Numbered from the stretch's first letter, positions 1 to 9,570 are shown. The stretch is 64,000 nucleotides of DNA from Thermotoga profunda AZM34c06 (GCF_000828675.1 NZ_AP014510.1:2065413-2129412); one strand, 5' to 3'. Translations and numbers: made by a program. The notes: generated by a model from the sequence alone, not told the origin.

Positions 1-1452
1 GTAATGCTCTGCGGATAATCCATGTAAATACACTGCGCAAACTGAAGCATTCTTAGCATCGACTCCTTGGGCTATCATACCAACTATCATACCAGCAAGC
101 ACATCTCCTGTACCTGCTTTGGATAAAGATGTATTACCAGTCAAATTAAAAAACATTCCATCCACAGTTGAAATCAAAGTCGTTGCGCTTTTTAAAACCA
201 CTGTGACATTGTATTTGTTTGCAAATTCCTCTGCTAATTTGTAATTGTACCTCACTTCATCGATATTTTTTCCAACTAACCTTGCGAATTCACCTGGATG
301 TGGTGTTAGAACAATTGGTACAGAAACTTTTCGAAGGATTTGGAGATTCTGCGCAAGACAGTTGAGACCATCGGCATCTATGACAACTGGTTTTGTCAAG
401 TTAGCCATGATTCGTTCGAAAAATTCCGATGTATCTGAGTTACAAGTCATGCCTGGTCCAATCACAATAGCATCGGCATTTTCCATCATCTTCAAAGCTA
501 TCTGTGAATCCTCCTTGATAAAATGATCGTGATTCACTGCGTGTGCGACTATTCCCGGTTCTTTTGCAATCGCCATCACATCAACAGGAGAACAAGTCAA
601 CAGTTGAAGATAACCACAACCAACTCTCAGTGCCGCTATACTCGTTAAAACTGCAGCTCCAGGATAATCTCTGGAACCAGCTATCACCAAAACTTTTCCA
701 TAACTACCTTTGTGCGAATCTTTAACACGTCTTGGCAGAATTTTCTTGACCATTTGCTTTGTTATTATTTGTCTTGTGATCTGCTTTGATTCTCTAAGAA
801 ATCTGGGGATTCCTATGCTTGCCACTTTGAGTTTTCCACACAATTCTCTGCCTGGATATAGAACATGACAGAGCTTGGGAAGGCCAAAAGTTACCGTCAT
901 ATCGGCTTTAATGGCGATCCCAAGTATCGCACCTGTGTCGGTCTCAAGACCAGAAGGTACATCAACAGAGACAACATATCTGGAATATAAATTCACCAAT
1001 TTCATAACCTCTGCTATGGGATCACGAACTTCTCCTTTTATTCCTACTCCTAAAAGAGCATCAACAACTACATCAGCGGATTTTACAAGCTCAGCAAGCT
1101 CGTTCAATGTTACATCATTACCCAATTTTCTGACATCGGCACCTATAGCTCTCAATCTTGAGAGATTAGTCAATGATTCTTCTGAGAGTTTTGCCTCATC
1201 TCCCACCAAGACAGTAGTCACATAATCTGTGTATTCAAGCAGATCTCTTGCAACAACAAAACCATCGCCACCGTTGTTTCCTGGTCCACACAAGACGAGA
1301 AATGAAGAGTTAGTTATATCACCAAGCTCCTGTTCGATAGCCAACACCACAGAAAGCCCCGCGCGTTCCATAAGTATAGATGGTGGGATACCAAATTGTT
1401 CGGAACATGCCTTATCGATCTTTCGCATCTCTTGCTCTGTAACGATTTTCAA
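1..1452 (-). CDS. nnr: Bifunctional NAD(P)HX epimerase/dehydratase (3' end outside window)
   Basis: Repairs hydrated NADH/NADPH: the N-terminal YjeF domain epimerises NAD(P)HX and the C-terminal ribokinase-like domain dehydrates it using ATP or ADP. I translated this strand by hand. It starts LKIVTEQEMRKID, has the YjeF glycine motif CGPGNNGGDGF near residues 55-65, and has the dehydratase motif KAGTGDVLAG close to the window edge. The TTG start at 1452 follows a GGTGAG site and lies 4 nt after the stop of the transglycosylase gene. 484 codons are present of a usual 490-510, so only the last residues are missing. Family assignment is secure; start codon is probable. Confidence 0.93.
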   Translation of the reverse strand, partial: MKIVTEQEMRKIDKACSEQFGIPPSILMERAGLSVVLAIEQELGDITNSSFLVLCGPGNNGGDGFVVARDLLEYTDYVTTVLVGDEAKLSEESLTNLSRLRAIGADVRKLGNDVTLNELAELVKSADVVVDALLGVGIKGEVRDPIAEVMKLVNLYSRYVVSVDVPSGLETDTGAILGIAIKADMTVTFGLPKLCHVLYPGRELCGKLKVASIGIPRFLRESKQITRQIITKQMVKKILPRRVKDSHKGSYGKVLVIAGSRDYPGAAVLTSIAALRVGCGYLQLLTCSPVDVMAIAKEPGIVAHAVNHDHFIKEDSQIALKMMENADAIVIGPGMTCNSDTSEFFERIMANLTKPVVIDADGLNCLAQNLQILRKVSVPIVLTPHPGEFARLVGKNIDEVRYNYKLAEEFANKYNVTVVLKSATTLISTVDGMFFNLTGNTSLSKAGTGDVLAGMIVGMIAQGVDAKNASVCAVYLHGLSAEHY

Positions 1453-1456
1453 GATC

Positions 1457-1924
1457 TCACCTCACCCAGAAATACAAAACTTTGTATATCACATAGTAAA
1501 GCTTGATCTTCGACAGATATTTCTTGGAAATATTGTTATCTGCAGCAACCCTTGCCGGACCGGCATTGTAAGCCCTCAATGCGAAGTCCAGATCGCCATC
1601 ATAAAGATCTATCAAATAATGTAGATATCTAATTCCGACGACAATATTATCTACCACAGAATTGATATCTACTACTAAATTCAATTTTTCTGAAATCCAC
1701 GCAGCAGTCTCAGGCATCAATTGCATAATACCAATTGCTCCAGCACGAGAGACTGCATGTTCTCTAAAATCACTTTCTACTTTTATCAATGCCATTATTA
1801 AAAGCGGGTCAACAGACCCACTGTTATCTTTCACGATAGAATAATATCTCAAAGGAAAATAAGAATAAAAGAAAGCCATTATCAAAAGAAAAAGAACAAC
1901 TAAAATGATCTTCATTTTGATCAT
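1457..1924 (-). CDS. Small membrane-anchored lytic transglycosylase (SLT domain)
   Basis: Predicted to cleave peptidoglycan glycan strands outside the membrane. One N-terminal hydrophobic segment is followed by an SLT (Slt70-type) domain with the catalytic-Glu motif ALIKVESDF, the GAIGIMQLMP motif and a C-terminal RAYNAGP motif. It is only about 155 aa, the minimal SLT form. The ATG at 1924 overlaps the TGA of the prepilin peptidase gene (ATGA), so the two are probably translationally coupled. An ATG 12 nt further upstream is also possible. The neighbour suggests, but does not prove, a role in opening the wall for a pilus or secretion system. Confidence 0.88.
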   Translation of the reverse strand: MIKMKIILVVLFLLIMAFFYSYFPLRYYSIVKDNSGSVDPLLIMALIKVESDFREHAVSRAGAIGIMQLMPETAAWISEKLNLVVDINSVVDNIVVGIRYLHYLIDLYDGDLDFALRAYNAGPARVAADNNISKKYLSKIKLYYVIYKVLYFWVR

Positions 1925-2643
1925 ATCTGTAAACATCTCTGAACAAGCAAAACGACATATCCTGCTGGAGCCAAAAAAGTTCCAAAGGGTATCCTTTGCT
2001 TCATCAAAAGTTTTCCTTTGTTCTTTATCAAAGCATAAATAATCGCACTCACGGAAGCAAATATCAGAGTGTAGAATGAACTAATAATCCCAAGACTTAG
2101 ACTCAGAGCAGCCATGAGAATCACATCACCACCACCAAGACCACCTTTATAGAGAAATCCCAAAAGTAACAAAAGACCAGTAACAATTCCTACTCCAAAA
2201 AAATTGTAGAGATCCATACCATTTACAAACCACAATAAAAAACTTCCAAATGCAATGAGAAATAAAGTGACATCGGGTATTAACATGAACTCAAGATCGA
2301 TGAAGGCAATGATAAGTGAGCATGATATTATCAAAGACAAAGCAATAAACTCCAGGGGATTTTTAGTTACATGGGAATTTATCAGATAACAAAATCCATT
2401 AGCAAGTTCCACAAATGGATACCTTGGGCTGATCTTAGCTTTGCACTTTCTACACTTTCCTTTGAGCAGAATATAACTCAATACTGGTATATTATCGTAC
2501 CAAGATATCTCTTCACCACAAGACGGACAGATGGAATAAGTCGGCTTGACAACACTCAAATTCTTCCTTGGTAATCTGTATATGACTACGTTCAAAAAGC
2601 TTCCAAACACTATACCCACCACAAAACTCAAGAAATGCCACAA
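1921..2643 (-). CDS. pilD: Prepilin peptidase / N-methyltransferase
   Basis: Membrane aspartyl protease that removes the leader of type IV pilin-like proteins and methylates the new N-terminus. The N-terminal cytoplasmic loop has the zinc-type pairs CPSC and CRKC, typical of the bifunctional form. The two catalytic aspartates are seen in FIDLEFMLIPD and in GGGD. About seven hydrophobic segments follow. At 240 aa it is of normal length. The start is TTG at 2643, 8 nt after a GGAGG site that lies inside the end of the upstream TPR gene, so the genes overlap by 16 nt. Confidence 0.93.
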   Translation of the reverse strand: MWHFLSFVVGIVFGSFLNVVIYRLPRKNLSVVKPTYSICPSCGEEISWYDNIPVLSYILLKGKCRKCKAKISPRYPFVELANGFCYLINSHVTKNPLEFIALSLIISCSLIIAFIDLEFMLIPDVTLFLIAFGSFLLWFVNGMDLYNFFGVGIVTGLLLLLGFLYKGGLGGGDVILMAALSLSLGIISSFYTLIFASVSAIIYALIKNKGKLLMKQRIPFGTFLAPAGYVVLLVQRCLQI

Positions 2644-3704
2644 ACGCGCATCTCCTCCTCGGACAAAAACTCCGAAAACAGCTCCTTTTTACCATACAGA
2701 TACCAAAGATTTTGATCTTTCATCTCTTGTATCAATTGCTTTGCTTGCTCTAACTTTCCCTGTTTTAGATATGCCAAGAAAAGAAGTAATTTAAGATGTG
2801 CCTTCGCCTTAGTACTATCTTCTAACATTTGATTCACGACCTCTTCCACGACAGAATAGTTACCATGTTTGAGTTGAACTCTACTCCAAACTTCTACATC
2901 ACTGGCATAAATCGGTCTCATCTTGAGTATCTTTTCTTCCATCTGCTTTGCTTGATCACTTTTACCAGCCAACTTATATGCTTCTGCCAACTCGTAGATC
3001 GCTAAGATACTGTTTGAATCGATCTTCAAAAATCTCTCAAGAACATTACATACTCTATCGTACAGGTTCAGCTTCCTGTAAGCTTCCGCGAGCATGAAAT
3101 AAGTGAACTTATTATCTGGTGCATATTCTATTTCTCTTTCCCAGTAAGATGCTGCTTTTATATAATCTCCAAGGTTATAATATGCTTCGCCAAGTGATGA
3201 ATACGCTTCAACAAGCCAAGGGTCTATCTCTATCGCTTTATCCAAATATTTTATGCCTTGTTCAAATTCACCTTTCTCGAGTAACAAAGAGCCAAAAAGT
3301 TCGTAAGCAGGCGCATAATTTTTGTCCACATCGAGTATGTACTTTATGATTCTAAATGACACTTCGTGGAGATCTTTATCAGCATAATCAAGCGCAAGAT
3401 CATACAAACCGTTCAAAGAAGCATGGACAAAGTTCTTTGGTGTGATTTTTTTGGATTCCAACCATTCGAGAAGTTCATCAAAACATATCGGGTCATACAC
3501 CGTTTCATTCAAAAGAGTCACATGGCTTTCAAGGTATTCACAATTCTCAATTTCCTTGGATAGAAGACTCTTACCACCGAAATCTTGCTTCATCAATTGC
3601 CAATCTCCCTCGTACATCAAATCTCTCAGAATTATCACAAATGGAGTGTCTGTCGTAATATCGATCTCACGGTCCTGTACCTGCAAGATAATCACCCTTT
3701 CCAA
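2628..3704 (-). CDS. TPR-repeat protein
   Basis: A soluble protein of about 358 aa. It has a central run of tetratricopeptide repeats, roughly residues 115-330 (for example AYELFGSLLLEKGEFEQGI, then AYSSLGEAYYNLGDYIKAA). The N-terminal 100 residues match no domain I recognise. TPR arrays act as protein-binding scaffolds; the partner is unknown. It is coupled to prepilin peptidase and the transglycosylase, which hints at pilus or envelope assembly. The start is uncertain: the TTG at 3704 has the best-spaced GGGGAG, but GTG 3713, GTG 3695 and TTG 3686 are alternatives. Confidence 0.8.
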   Translation of the reverse strand: MERVIILQVQDREIDITTDTPFVIILRDLMYEGDWQLMKQDFGGKSLLSKEIENCEYLESHVTLLNETVYDPICFDELLEWLESKKITPKNFVHASLNGLYDLALDYADKDLHEVSFRIIKYILDVDKNYAPAYELFGSLLLEKGEFEQGIKYLDKAIEIDPWLVEAYSSLGEAYYNLGDYIKAASYWEREIEYAPDNKFTYFMLAEAYRKLNLYDRVCNVLERFLKIDSNSILAIYELAEAYKLAGKSDQAKQMEEKILKMRPIYASDVEVWSRVQLKHGNYSVVEEVVNQMLEDSTKAKAHLKLLLFLAYLKQGKLEQAKQLIQEMKDQNLWYLYGKKELFSEFLSEEEMRVCGIS

Positions 3705-3771
3705 CGATACCACTCCCCTGCAATATTTGCTTCACCTGTACTTTACATTATACCATGGTTTTTTAAAAAAT

Positions 3772-4794
3772 TCATTCAAGGTCAAATTTACTCAGAACCC
3801 TGATTTCATGGGCAGTCGTTAAGCCACCGATGATTATGTTCACATAGTAGGTGAAAAATCTCCATAACAATAGAGTTGCAACAGTCTGTGGTCCAAACAA
3901 AAAATTGAAGAACAGAACATACCCACTTTCAGAAACTCCCATCGCCCCTGGTGTTGGAATTAATGAAATCACCAAGAAGAGAACTAATTGAAACATGATG
4001 GTATTTATATATGAGCAGTCAATATGTACAGCTTTCGCCACAAAATAGGTTACTGAAACCCTCGCCGCCATCTGACACAATGTCGACAGAAAAGCAAAAG
4101 AAAGAAGAGATAGATTGCTCATCGATCTAAGCATGCATTTGTGGAACAATTCAATTTGACTCAGTGTTTTTTCTATGACTTGAGCTTGATCTTTTATCAA
4201 TCTCAAAAAAACCAACGGTTTTATGAGTCCTTTCACCAACCATTCCACGAGATTTCTGTTGATCGAAAAAACAAGCAGAAAGAAAAGTACGGCACCATTC
4301 AAAACAAAGCCAAAGAAAGCAAGAAGGGCAAACTTAGTGATATTTTTGGAGAGAATATCATACGCAGTGTACACACCAAGCACACCAAGAAACGTTATGA
4401 CCACTTGATAGACAATAAATCTTGAAACAAGAAGCGCTGTCGCTTCTCCATACTCCACACCGCGTTTATTCATGAAAGCGATCTGTGCTGGTTGACCACC
4501 AGTGGAGAATGGTGTAATCGCCGAGAAAAAACTTCCAATCAAGGTTGATTTGAAAAGGTAGCTCAGACTAACTCTGGTTTTGTATGAGATAGCAAAAATC
4601 TTCACCGTTAATGCTTCTGAAAACCAGTCACAGATTAACAGAAGACCCACTAATATTAACCACTTCGTCGAAATTTTTTTCAGAGTCCTTATTGTTAAAG
4701 ATATGTCGGTGAAACCGGCTATCAATATTATTATGATGACACTTATCGCAATAATCAAAAGTGATCTTGCAAGATTTCTTCTCAACCTTTGCAC
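3772..4794 (-). CDS. Integral membrane protein, YbhN/LPG-synthase transmembrane family
   Basis: A protein of about 340 aa with eight or more hydrophobic segments. It has the family's conserved pieces, including FSTGGQPAQIAFMNKRG and a late LIPTPGAMGVSESG segment. This family (UPF0104, the flippase half of MprF) is linked to lipid or glycolipid translocation. There is no C-terminal aminoacyl-transferase domain, so it is unlikely to make lysyl-phosphatidylglycerol itself. It overlaps the 3' end of the glycosyltransferase gene by 13 nt and starts at GTG 4794. The pairing suggests export or flipping of a glycolipid made by the neighbour. Confidence 0.85.
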   Translation of the reverse strand: MQRLRRNLARSLLIIAISVIIIILIAGFTDISLTIRTLKKISTKWLILVGLLLICDWFSEALTVKIFAISYKTRVSLSYLFKSTLIGSFFSAITPFSTGGQPAQIAFMNKRGVEYGEATALLVSRFIVYQVVITFLGVLGVYTAYDILSKNITKFALLAFFGFVLNGAVLFFLLVFSINRNLVEWLVKGLIKPLVFLRLIKDQAQVIEKTLSQIELFHKCMLRSMSNLSLLSFAFLSTLCQMAARVSVTYFVAKAVHIDCSYINTIMFQLVLFLVISLIPTPGAMGVSESGYVLFFNFLFGPQTVATLLLWRFFTYYVNIIIGGLTTAHEIRVLSKFDLE

Positions 4795-5792
4795 CGCCTC
4801 AAGACAGATTCATACGTCTTGGTAAGTAACTTACCTATTTCCGAAAGATCCCTCTCGAGAGCCGTTTTCCTACCCTCAGATGCAATCTTAAGTCCAAGAC
4901 TTTTGTCTGCAACGAGTGCCTTGATAATTTTCTCAAATTCTTCATTTGAATGGCCTTTCATGCAGTTTGTACCATGCCATAGCCAATTTTCATACACAGG
5001 TATATCCCGGACAACAACGGGGCATTCACATGAAAGTGCTTCAAGAACAACTATCCCTTCATTTTCTTCGTAGGTCGGAAAGAAAAAAACATCGGCAGCC
5101 GAATAGGCTCCTACCAACTCTTCCTGAGATATAAAACCAGGAAATATGACGTTTTCAGGAGGATTTTTCAGTATTTGGCGTATCTCTCTTGGGAGGACAC
5201 TCGTAATCCTGGCCCCAAACCAGATGAAGGTCAGATCTTTCATTCTGCGTGCAACACTTACAAAATCATGTATACCCTTTCTTTTAAATGGAAAACCCAC
5301 ACCAAGAACTATTGGGCCCTTGATACCAAAACGCTCTCTAAACTTCTGGGCTTTGTCGACATCTTTTTTAAACATCGCCGTGTCAACACCGTTTGATATG
5401 ACAGTACCAGGTACGTGTATCCCATAATTCCTGATCACAGTTTCAGTATAATGAGTTGGAAAGATCAAATGATCTGCCATTGCATATTTTTTCTTGAGTG
5501 AATTACGGGAGACTCTGGCATAAAAATTGCTGAAGATGAAACTGTTCTTAATATCTTCAGCAGTAGTATGAACGTGCCAAATCACCGGTATATTTTTTCT
5601 TTTACAGTGTTGTACAACTGTTTTTGCACCAGGACCGACGGTATTCACGTGAGCTATATCGTATTCATCTTCCCAGTCAGATGTGTAATCTAAACCAGCT
5701 CTCCTTAGAGCTTCCATTTGATGTTTATATGCCGTACCTATACCAGATTTAGATATCAATCTTGTAGCTTCAGCGTAAAGTAAAACTTTCAC
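4782..5792 (-). CDS. Glycosyltransferase family 4 (GT-B fold)
   Basis: Transfers a sugar from an activated donor, probably to a lipid or glycan acceptor; donor and acceptor cannot be read. Typical GT4 features are the glycine-rich VLGVGFPFKRKGIHDF segment and the C-terminal E-x7-E donor-site motif in EENEGIVVLEALSCECPVV. GTG at 5792, 8 nt after GGAGG, is preferred over the more upstream start at 5822, giving 336 aa. It is the first gene of a unit that continues into the YbhN-like membrane protein. Confidence 0.87.
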   Translation of the reverse strand: MKVLLYAEATRLISKSGIGTAYKHQMEALRRAGLDYTSDWEDEYDIAHVNTVGPGAKTVVQHCKRKNIPVIWHVHTTAEDIKNSFIFSNFYARVSRNSLKKKYAMADHLIFPTHYTETVIRNYGIHVPGTVISNGVDTAMFKKDVDKAQKFRERFGIKGPIVLGVGFPFKRKGIHDFVSVARRMKDLTFIWFGARITSVLPREIRQILKNPPENVIFPGFISQEELVGAYSAADVFFFPTYEENEGIVVLEALSCECPVVVRDIPVYENWLWHGTNCMKGHSNEEFEKIIKALVADKSLGLKIASEGRKTALERDLSEIGKLLTKTYESVLRRCKG

Positions 5793-5857
5793 TCGTGTCG
5801 CCTCCACAAGAAAATCTTGCAAAACTTTCCTTACAGTGATAGAATTTTATCACGTAT

Positions 5858-5932
5858 GGGTGCGTAGCTCAGAGGGAGAGCGCTTCCCTCACGAGGAAGA
5901 GGCCGCAGGTTCGATTCCTGCCGCACCCACCA
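5858..5932 (+). tRNA. tRNA-Val (anticodon CAC)
   Basis: A complete cloverleaf can be folded by hand: acceptor GGGTGCG/CGCACCC, D arm GCTC...GAGC, anticodon stem CTTCC/GGAAG with the 7-nt loop CTCACGA (anticodon CAC at 5890-5892), and T arm GCAGG/CCTGC with loop TTCGATT. Discriminator A and an encoded CCA complete the 3' end. It reads GUG codons. It is the only plus-strand gene here and ends 1 nt before the convergent recG stop codon. Confidence 0.97.
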
Positions 5933-5933
5933 T

Positions 5934-8279
5934 TTAACCAACCTTGACCAATCTCAACCTGTCGCCATATATTTTCTGAACTCTTTCGAAAAGCCATGGA
6001 TATTCTTTCTGTTTTGAAAGAAGAACTTCTGCATCGGCGCGTGCTTTAAACAAAAGATCTTTATCCCTCACGAGATCTGCCACTTTAAGTTCTGGTAATC
6101 CATGTTGCCTCAAACCAAGAAATTCTCCAGGACCACGAATCTTCATATCGTATTCGGCAACTTCAAATCCATTTCTGGTCATTGAAAAATATTTCAATCT
6201 TTCTAAAGCTTCTTGTGAAACATTCCCAACAACGAGAAAACAGTATCCCTGTCTCTCGCTTCGCCCAACCCTCCCACGAAGTTGATGAAGTTGTGCAAGT
6301 CCAAATCTCTCTGGGTTTTCTATCACGATCGTCGTTGCTCTGGGGATATCTATACCAACTTCTATAACTGTTGTCGAGACCAGGATATCAAATTCCCCCA
6401 ATGCAAAACTCTCCATTACTTTATCTTTTTCCTGCTGGCTCATTCTACCATGAAGTAGTCCGACCTTGAATTCCTTGAAGATCTCCTCAGAGAGATGTTT
6501 GTACATCTGCGTTGCAGCTTTGGCTTCGATTTTGTCAGACTCTTCAATCAATGGATATACTATAAAAGCCTGACCACCTTCCTTTACTTCTCTCTTAACA
6601 AAATCGTAGACCTGATCAACTTTAGAGACAGATACAAGAAATGTTTTAACTTCTTTTCTTCCTGGTGGCATCTCATCAATGATCGTCAGATCAAGATCAC
6701 CATAAATCGTCAAAGCCAAGGTTCTTGGTATAGGTGTGGCAGTCATGACCAACGTGTCAATAGCTTTTCCTTTACTGACAAGGGCTTCTCTCTGTTTTAC
6801 ACCAAATCTGTGTTGTTCATCTATGACAACCAATCCCAAGTTAGCAAAACTCACGTCTTCTTGAATGAGAGTATGTGTTCCAATAACAACAAAGGCTTCT
6901 CCGGTAGATATGAGATGTTTCATTTTCTCTTTTTCCTTAGGATTTGTCTCACCAAGCAAAAGAACAGTTCTTATACCTAAATCTTCAAATGCCGGTGCCA
7001 TCCTTCGATAATGCTGTATGGCAAGTATAGATGTTGGTGCCATGACAGCAGATTGAAAACCAGCCTCAAAATTGTCGATTATTGCAAGTTGAGCAACAAC
7101 GGTTTTTCCAGATCCAACATCTCCTTGTAACAATCTGCTCATGGGTTTGTTTGAAATCATGTCTCTTCTTATTTGCTGATGTGCGAGAATCTGTGATTTA
7201 GTCAATTTGAAAGGTAGTTTCTTTAAAAATCCTTCTGCGATCTTGCCTTGTATATTTTTCTCAATACCCCCGATTTCTTCAAAAGCTTTTCTTGAAAGTA
7301 AAAGAGCAAGTTGCATTAAAAAGAGTTCTTCATATGCCAATCTCTCAATGGATTTTTTTAAATGGTACATACTCTTTGGAAAATGCATTCCAAGCAATGC
7401 CACAGATACATCGATTAATTTCCTTTTCTCCACCAGCTCAGTAGGTAGTTCATTTTCAAACTGACAAACACACGATATGTTCTCTTTTATTATCTTTCTC
7501 AGTTCTCTCTGGCTTATACCTTCAGTCAAAGGGTATACAGGTAAGATTTCAAGGTTAGATGAGTTCTCCTTCAATTCAACTTCTGGGTTGACTATTTCAA
7601 TCGAACCGAATTGACCACGTTTAGCAGTGCCGGTCACATATACCATTTTGTTCTTCATGGTCTGGAGGATTTTCTGAAGAAATTCCTGATTGAACCACTT
7701 GAGTAAAATTTGATTAACACCATCTGAGAGCACTGCCGCAGTTATCGTGATTGAACTCATCTTTTTTGTTTCCACGCTGATGAGTTTACCTAAAGTGGTG
7801 ATCTTTTCTTCTGATTGAATCTCTGAAATAGGTATAACACGCCTTCGATCTTCATAATCTCTGGGAAAGTAGAAAACCAGATCTTGGAGTGTAACAATTC
7901 CGAGTTTTCTCAAAAGTGACTCTCGTTTTGGTCCAACGCCTTTTGCATACTTTATCTCACAATTTGGTTGCTTTACATTATTTGAAAGACTCGGTTTTGA
8001 AATTAAATGTTGGTCTCTAAAACGCTCTATCATTCCAATACAATTCTTGAGCCTTTTGAGAGATCTTTGTTGATCAAGTGTATCAACAGGTTTGATGTAT
8101 TCTACAAGCTGCTCAAGTTTTTCCACAATTTCCTTTTCTTCTAAGATGGGATCTGAAATCAACTCATAATTATCTTGTACAATCTCAATAAATTCATTTA
8201 TCTGCATTTGACCTTGAATCACTTTTAAAGCATTCTCTTCAAGGGAAGATAAGAATTCCTCAACGAGAACCGGCCGCAT
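5934..8279 (-). CDS. recG: ATP-dependent DNA helicase RecG
   Basis: Superfamily 2 helicase that remodels stalled forks and Holliday junctions. It has an N-terminal extension (residues 1-150, characteristic of the Thermotoga enzyme), a helix-hairpin and OB-fold wedge domain, Walker A LLQGDVGSGKTVVA, the DEQHRFG box, the MTATPIPRTL motif, the QLRGRVGRS motif, and the C-terminal RecG segment EFLGLRQHG. ATG 8279 gives 781 aa and follows AAGGAGAG. It lies inside the end of the small membrane-protein gene, so the two overlap by 20 nt. Upstream TTG 8312 is less likely. Confidence 0.97.
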   Translation of the reverse strand: MRPVLVEEFLSSLEENALKVIQGQMQINEFIEIVQDNYELISDPILEEKEIVEKLEQLVEYIKPVDTLDQQRSLKRLKNCIGMIERFRDQHLISKPSLSNNVKQPNCEIKYAKGVGPKRESLLRKLGIVTLQDLVFYFPRDYEDRRRVIPISEIQSEEKITTLGKLISVETKKMSSITITAAVLSDGVNQILLKWFNQEFLQKILQTMKNKMVYVTGTAKRGQFGSIEIVNPEVELKENSSNLEILPVYPLTEGISQRELRKIIKENISCVCQFENELPTELVEKRKLIDVSVALLGMHFPKSMYHLKKSIERLAYEELFLMQLALLLSRKAFEEIGGIEKNIQGKIAEGFLKKLPFKLTKSQILAHQQIRRDMISNKPMSRLLQGDVGSGKTVVAQLAIIDNFEAGFQSAVMAPTSILAIQHYRRMAPAFEDLGIRTVLLLGETNPKEKEKMKHLISTGEAFVVIGTHTLIQEDVSFANLGLVVIDEQHRFGVKQREALVSKGKAIDTLVMTATPIPRTLALTIYGDLDLTIIDEMPPGRKEVKTFLVSVSKVDQVYDFVKREVKEGGQAFIVYPLIEESDKIEAKAATQMYKHLSEEIFKEFKVGLLHGRMSQQEKDKVMESFALGEFDILVSTTVIEVGIDIPRATTIVIENPERFGLAQLHQLRGRVGRSERQGYCFLVVGNVSQEALERLKYFSMTRNGFEVAEYDMKIRGPGEFLGLRQHGLPELKVADLVRDKDLLFKARADAEVLLSKQKEYPWLFERVQKIYGDRLRLVKVG

Positions 8280-8415
8280 CGTGAATAATACTCTCCTTTT
8301 CAAGCGGCGCAAAGCCAGAAATTCTCATGTCGAGAAGTTTCTGAATCGAGAAAAGCATAGCGAATACAATCACAAGTATTACTAAACCAGCCACTATTAA
8401 AGAACCTTTTTTCAT
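8260..8415 (-). CDS. 51-aa single-pass membrane protein
   Basis: A short gene found by reading the gap between hpt and recG. It begins MKKGSLIVAGLVILVIVFAM, a perfect N-in signal-anchor segment, followed by a short polar tail ending in AAGSR. Its ATG overlaps the hpt TGA (ATGA) and its stop lies within recG, so it is coupled on both sides. Function is unknown. It is too long and too well placed to dismiss as noise, but no family is recognised. Confidence 0.6.
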   Translation of the reverse strand: MKKGSLIVAGLVILVIVFAMLFSIQKLLDMRISGFAPLEKESIIHDAAGSR

Positions 8416-8924
8416 TCTAAGTATCCTATATAAGGGAGATTTCGATATCTTTCCTCGTAATCTAAGCCATAACCAACGAGAAAGACATCTCCCACTTTGA
8501 AACCGACAAAATCGATAGGTATACCGTGTTGATATTTCTCCTTCTCTATTAAAGCTGCTATTTTCAAATCTGCTGGTTTATATTTTCTCAAGTACGAAAG
8601 TATATACCTGAGTGTATTACCTGTGTCAACGATATCCTCCACAACAAGTACATATTTTCCCTGCAAAGTTTCATCCACCCATGACTTCACACGTATTCTG
8701 CCAGTAGATTCAGTCCCTGCATAACTCGATACATGGACAAAGGAGTAATTGACATTCATATTTATGTTCAAAACAAGCTCACTGAAAAAATGTACAGAAC
8801 CCTTTAGAATACAAATCGCACATAAAGATTCTGTCTTACCGCGATAATAATTTTCTATTTGTTTTGCCATATCTTTGATTTTCCTGCGAACGGTTTCTTC
8901 GTCAAATAGAACTTTTAGCTGCAC
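8412..8924 (-). CDS. hpt: Hypoxanthine phosphoribosyltransferase
   Basis: Purine salvage: hypoxanthine (or guanine) plus PRPP gives IMP (or GMP). The PRPP-binding loop VLVVEDIVDTGNTL is intact, and the aromatic base-binding segment GFKVGDVFLVGYGLDYEE is near the C-terminus. At 170 aa it has the usual length. The GTG start at 8924 is 6 nt after GAGGAGG. It follows the MBL hydrolase by 13 nt and overlaps the small membrane-protein gene. Confidence 0.95.
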   Translation of the reverse strand: MQLKVLFDEETVRRKIKDMAKQIENYYRGKTESLCAICILKGSVHFFSELVLNINMNVNYSFVHVSSYAGTESTGRIRVKSWVDETLQGKYVLVVEDIVDTGNTLRYILSYLRKYKPADLKIAALIEKEKYQHGIPIDFVGFKVGDVFLVGYGLDYEERYRNLPYIGYLE

Positions 8925-8937
8925 AGAATGCCTCCTC

Positions 8938-9570
8938 TCAAAGTGTCAGGACATAAACTAATTTTTCCTGATTCTTGATCTGTTTATCAATCTCAAGAAT
9001 ATTATTACTCGTGTATTTTACATTTTCGCACAGTTTTGTGAATTCTTCAACAGGTGCTATATCAAATTTGATGTATTTGGTTTTAAAATGCATTGGGATC
9101 GCTATGTGCGGGTTGATTTGGTCAAGTACCCTTTTTGCTTCGGTTGGTCCTATTGTGAAGGTTCCACCAACGGGTAATAACAAAACATCAATAGGCTTGA
9201 TCTGATCAAGCTGAGCCTGATTCAGAATATGGCCAAGATCACCAAGATGAGCTATCCTGATGTCCTCTACGTCGAAAGTGAAAATTATATTCTGTCCCCT
9301 CTTAGTACCGGATTCCGAATCGTGAAAGGTCTTGACTCCTGTGATTTTCACACCTTTAAGCTGACGGATACCTGGGTCTTTTACAAGCTCGAATCTTCCC
9401 TTTATCAAGTGATGTGCGTTGTGATCAAAATGTTGATGGCTTTCAGTAATGATGTCCACAACCACATTTGGTATTTTGTACCCAACAGCGCTATCAAAAG
9501 GATCGGTGAGTATTTTAACATCACCAGTCTCAATGAGAAAACATGCATGACCAAACCACGTGATTTTCAT
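8938..9570 (-). CDS. UPF0173 metallo-beta-lactamase-fold hydrolase
   Basis: Soluble metal-dependent hydrolase of about 210 aa; the substrate of this widespread family is not known. The metal motif SHQHFDHNAH (HxHxDH) is present, and later histidines occur in AHLGDLGH and PMHFKTKYIKF. ATG 9570 follows GGGGGT. It is the first gene of the hpt-recG unit and is divergent from dnaK. Confidence 0.9.
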   Translation of the reverse strand: MKITWFGHACFLIETGDVKILTDPFDSAVGYKIPNVVVDIITESHQHFDHNAHHLIKGRFELVKDPGIRQLKGVKITGVKTFHDSESGTKRGQNIIFTFDVEDIRIAHLGDLGHILNQAQLDQIKPIDVLLLPVGGTFTIGPTEAKRVLDQINPHIAIPMHFKTKYIKFDIAPVEEFTKLCENVKYTSNNILEIDKQIKNQEKLVYVLTL

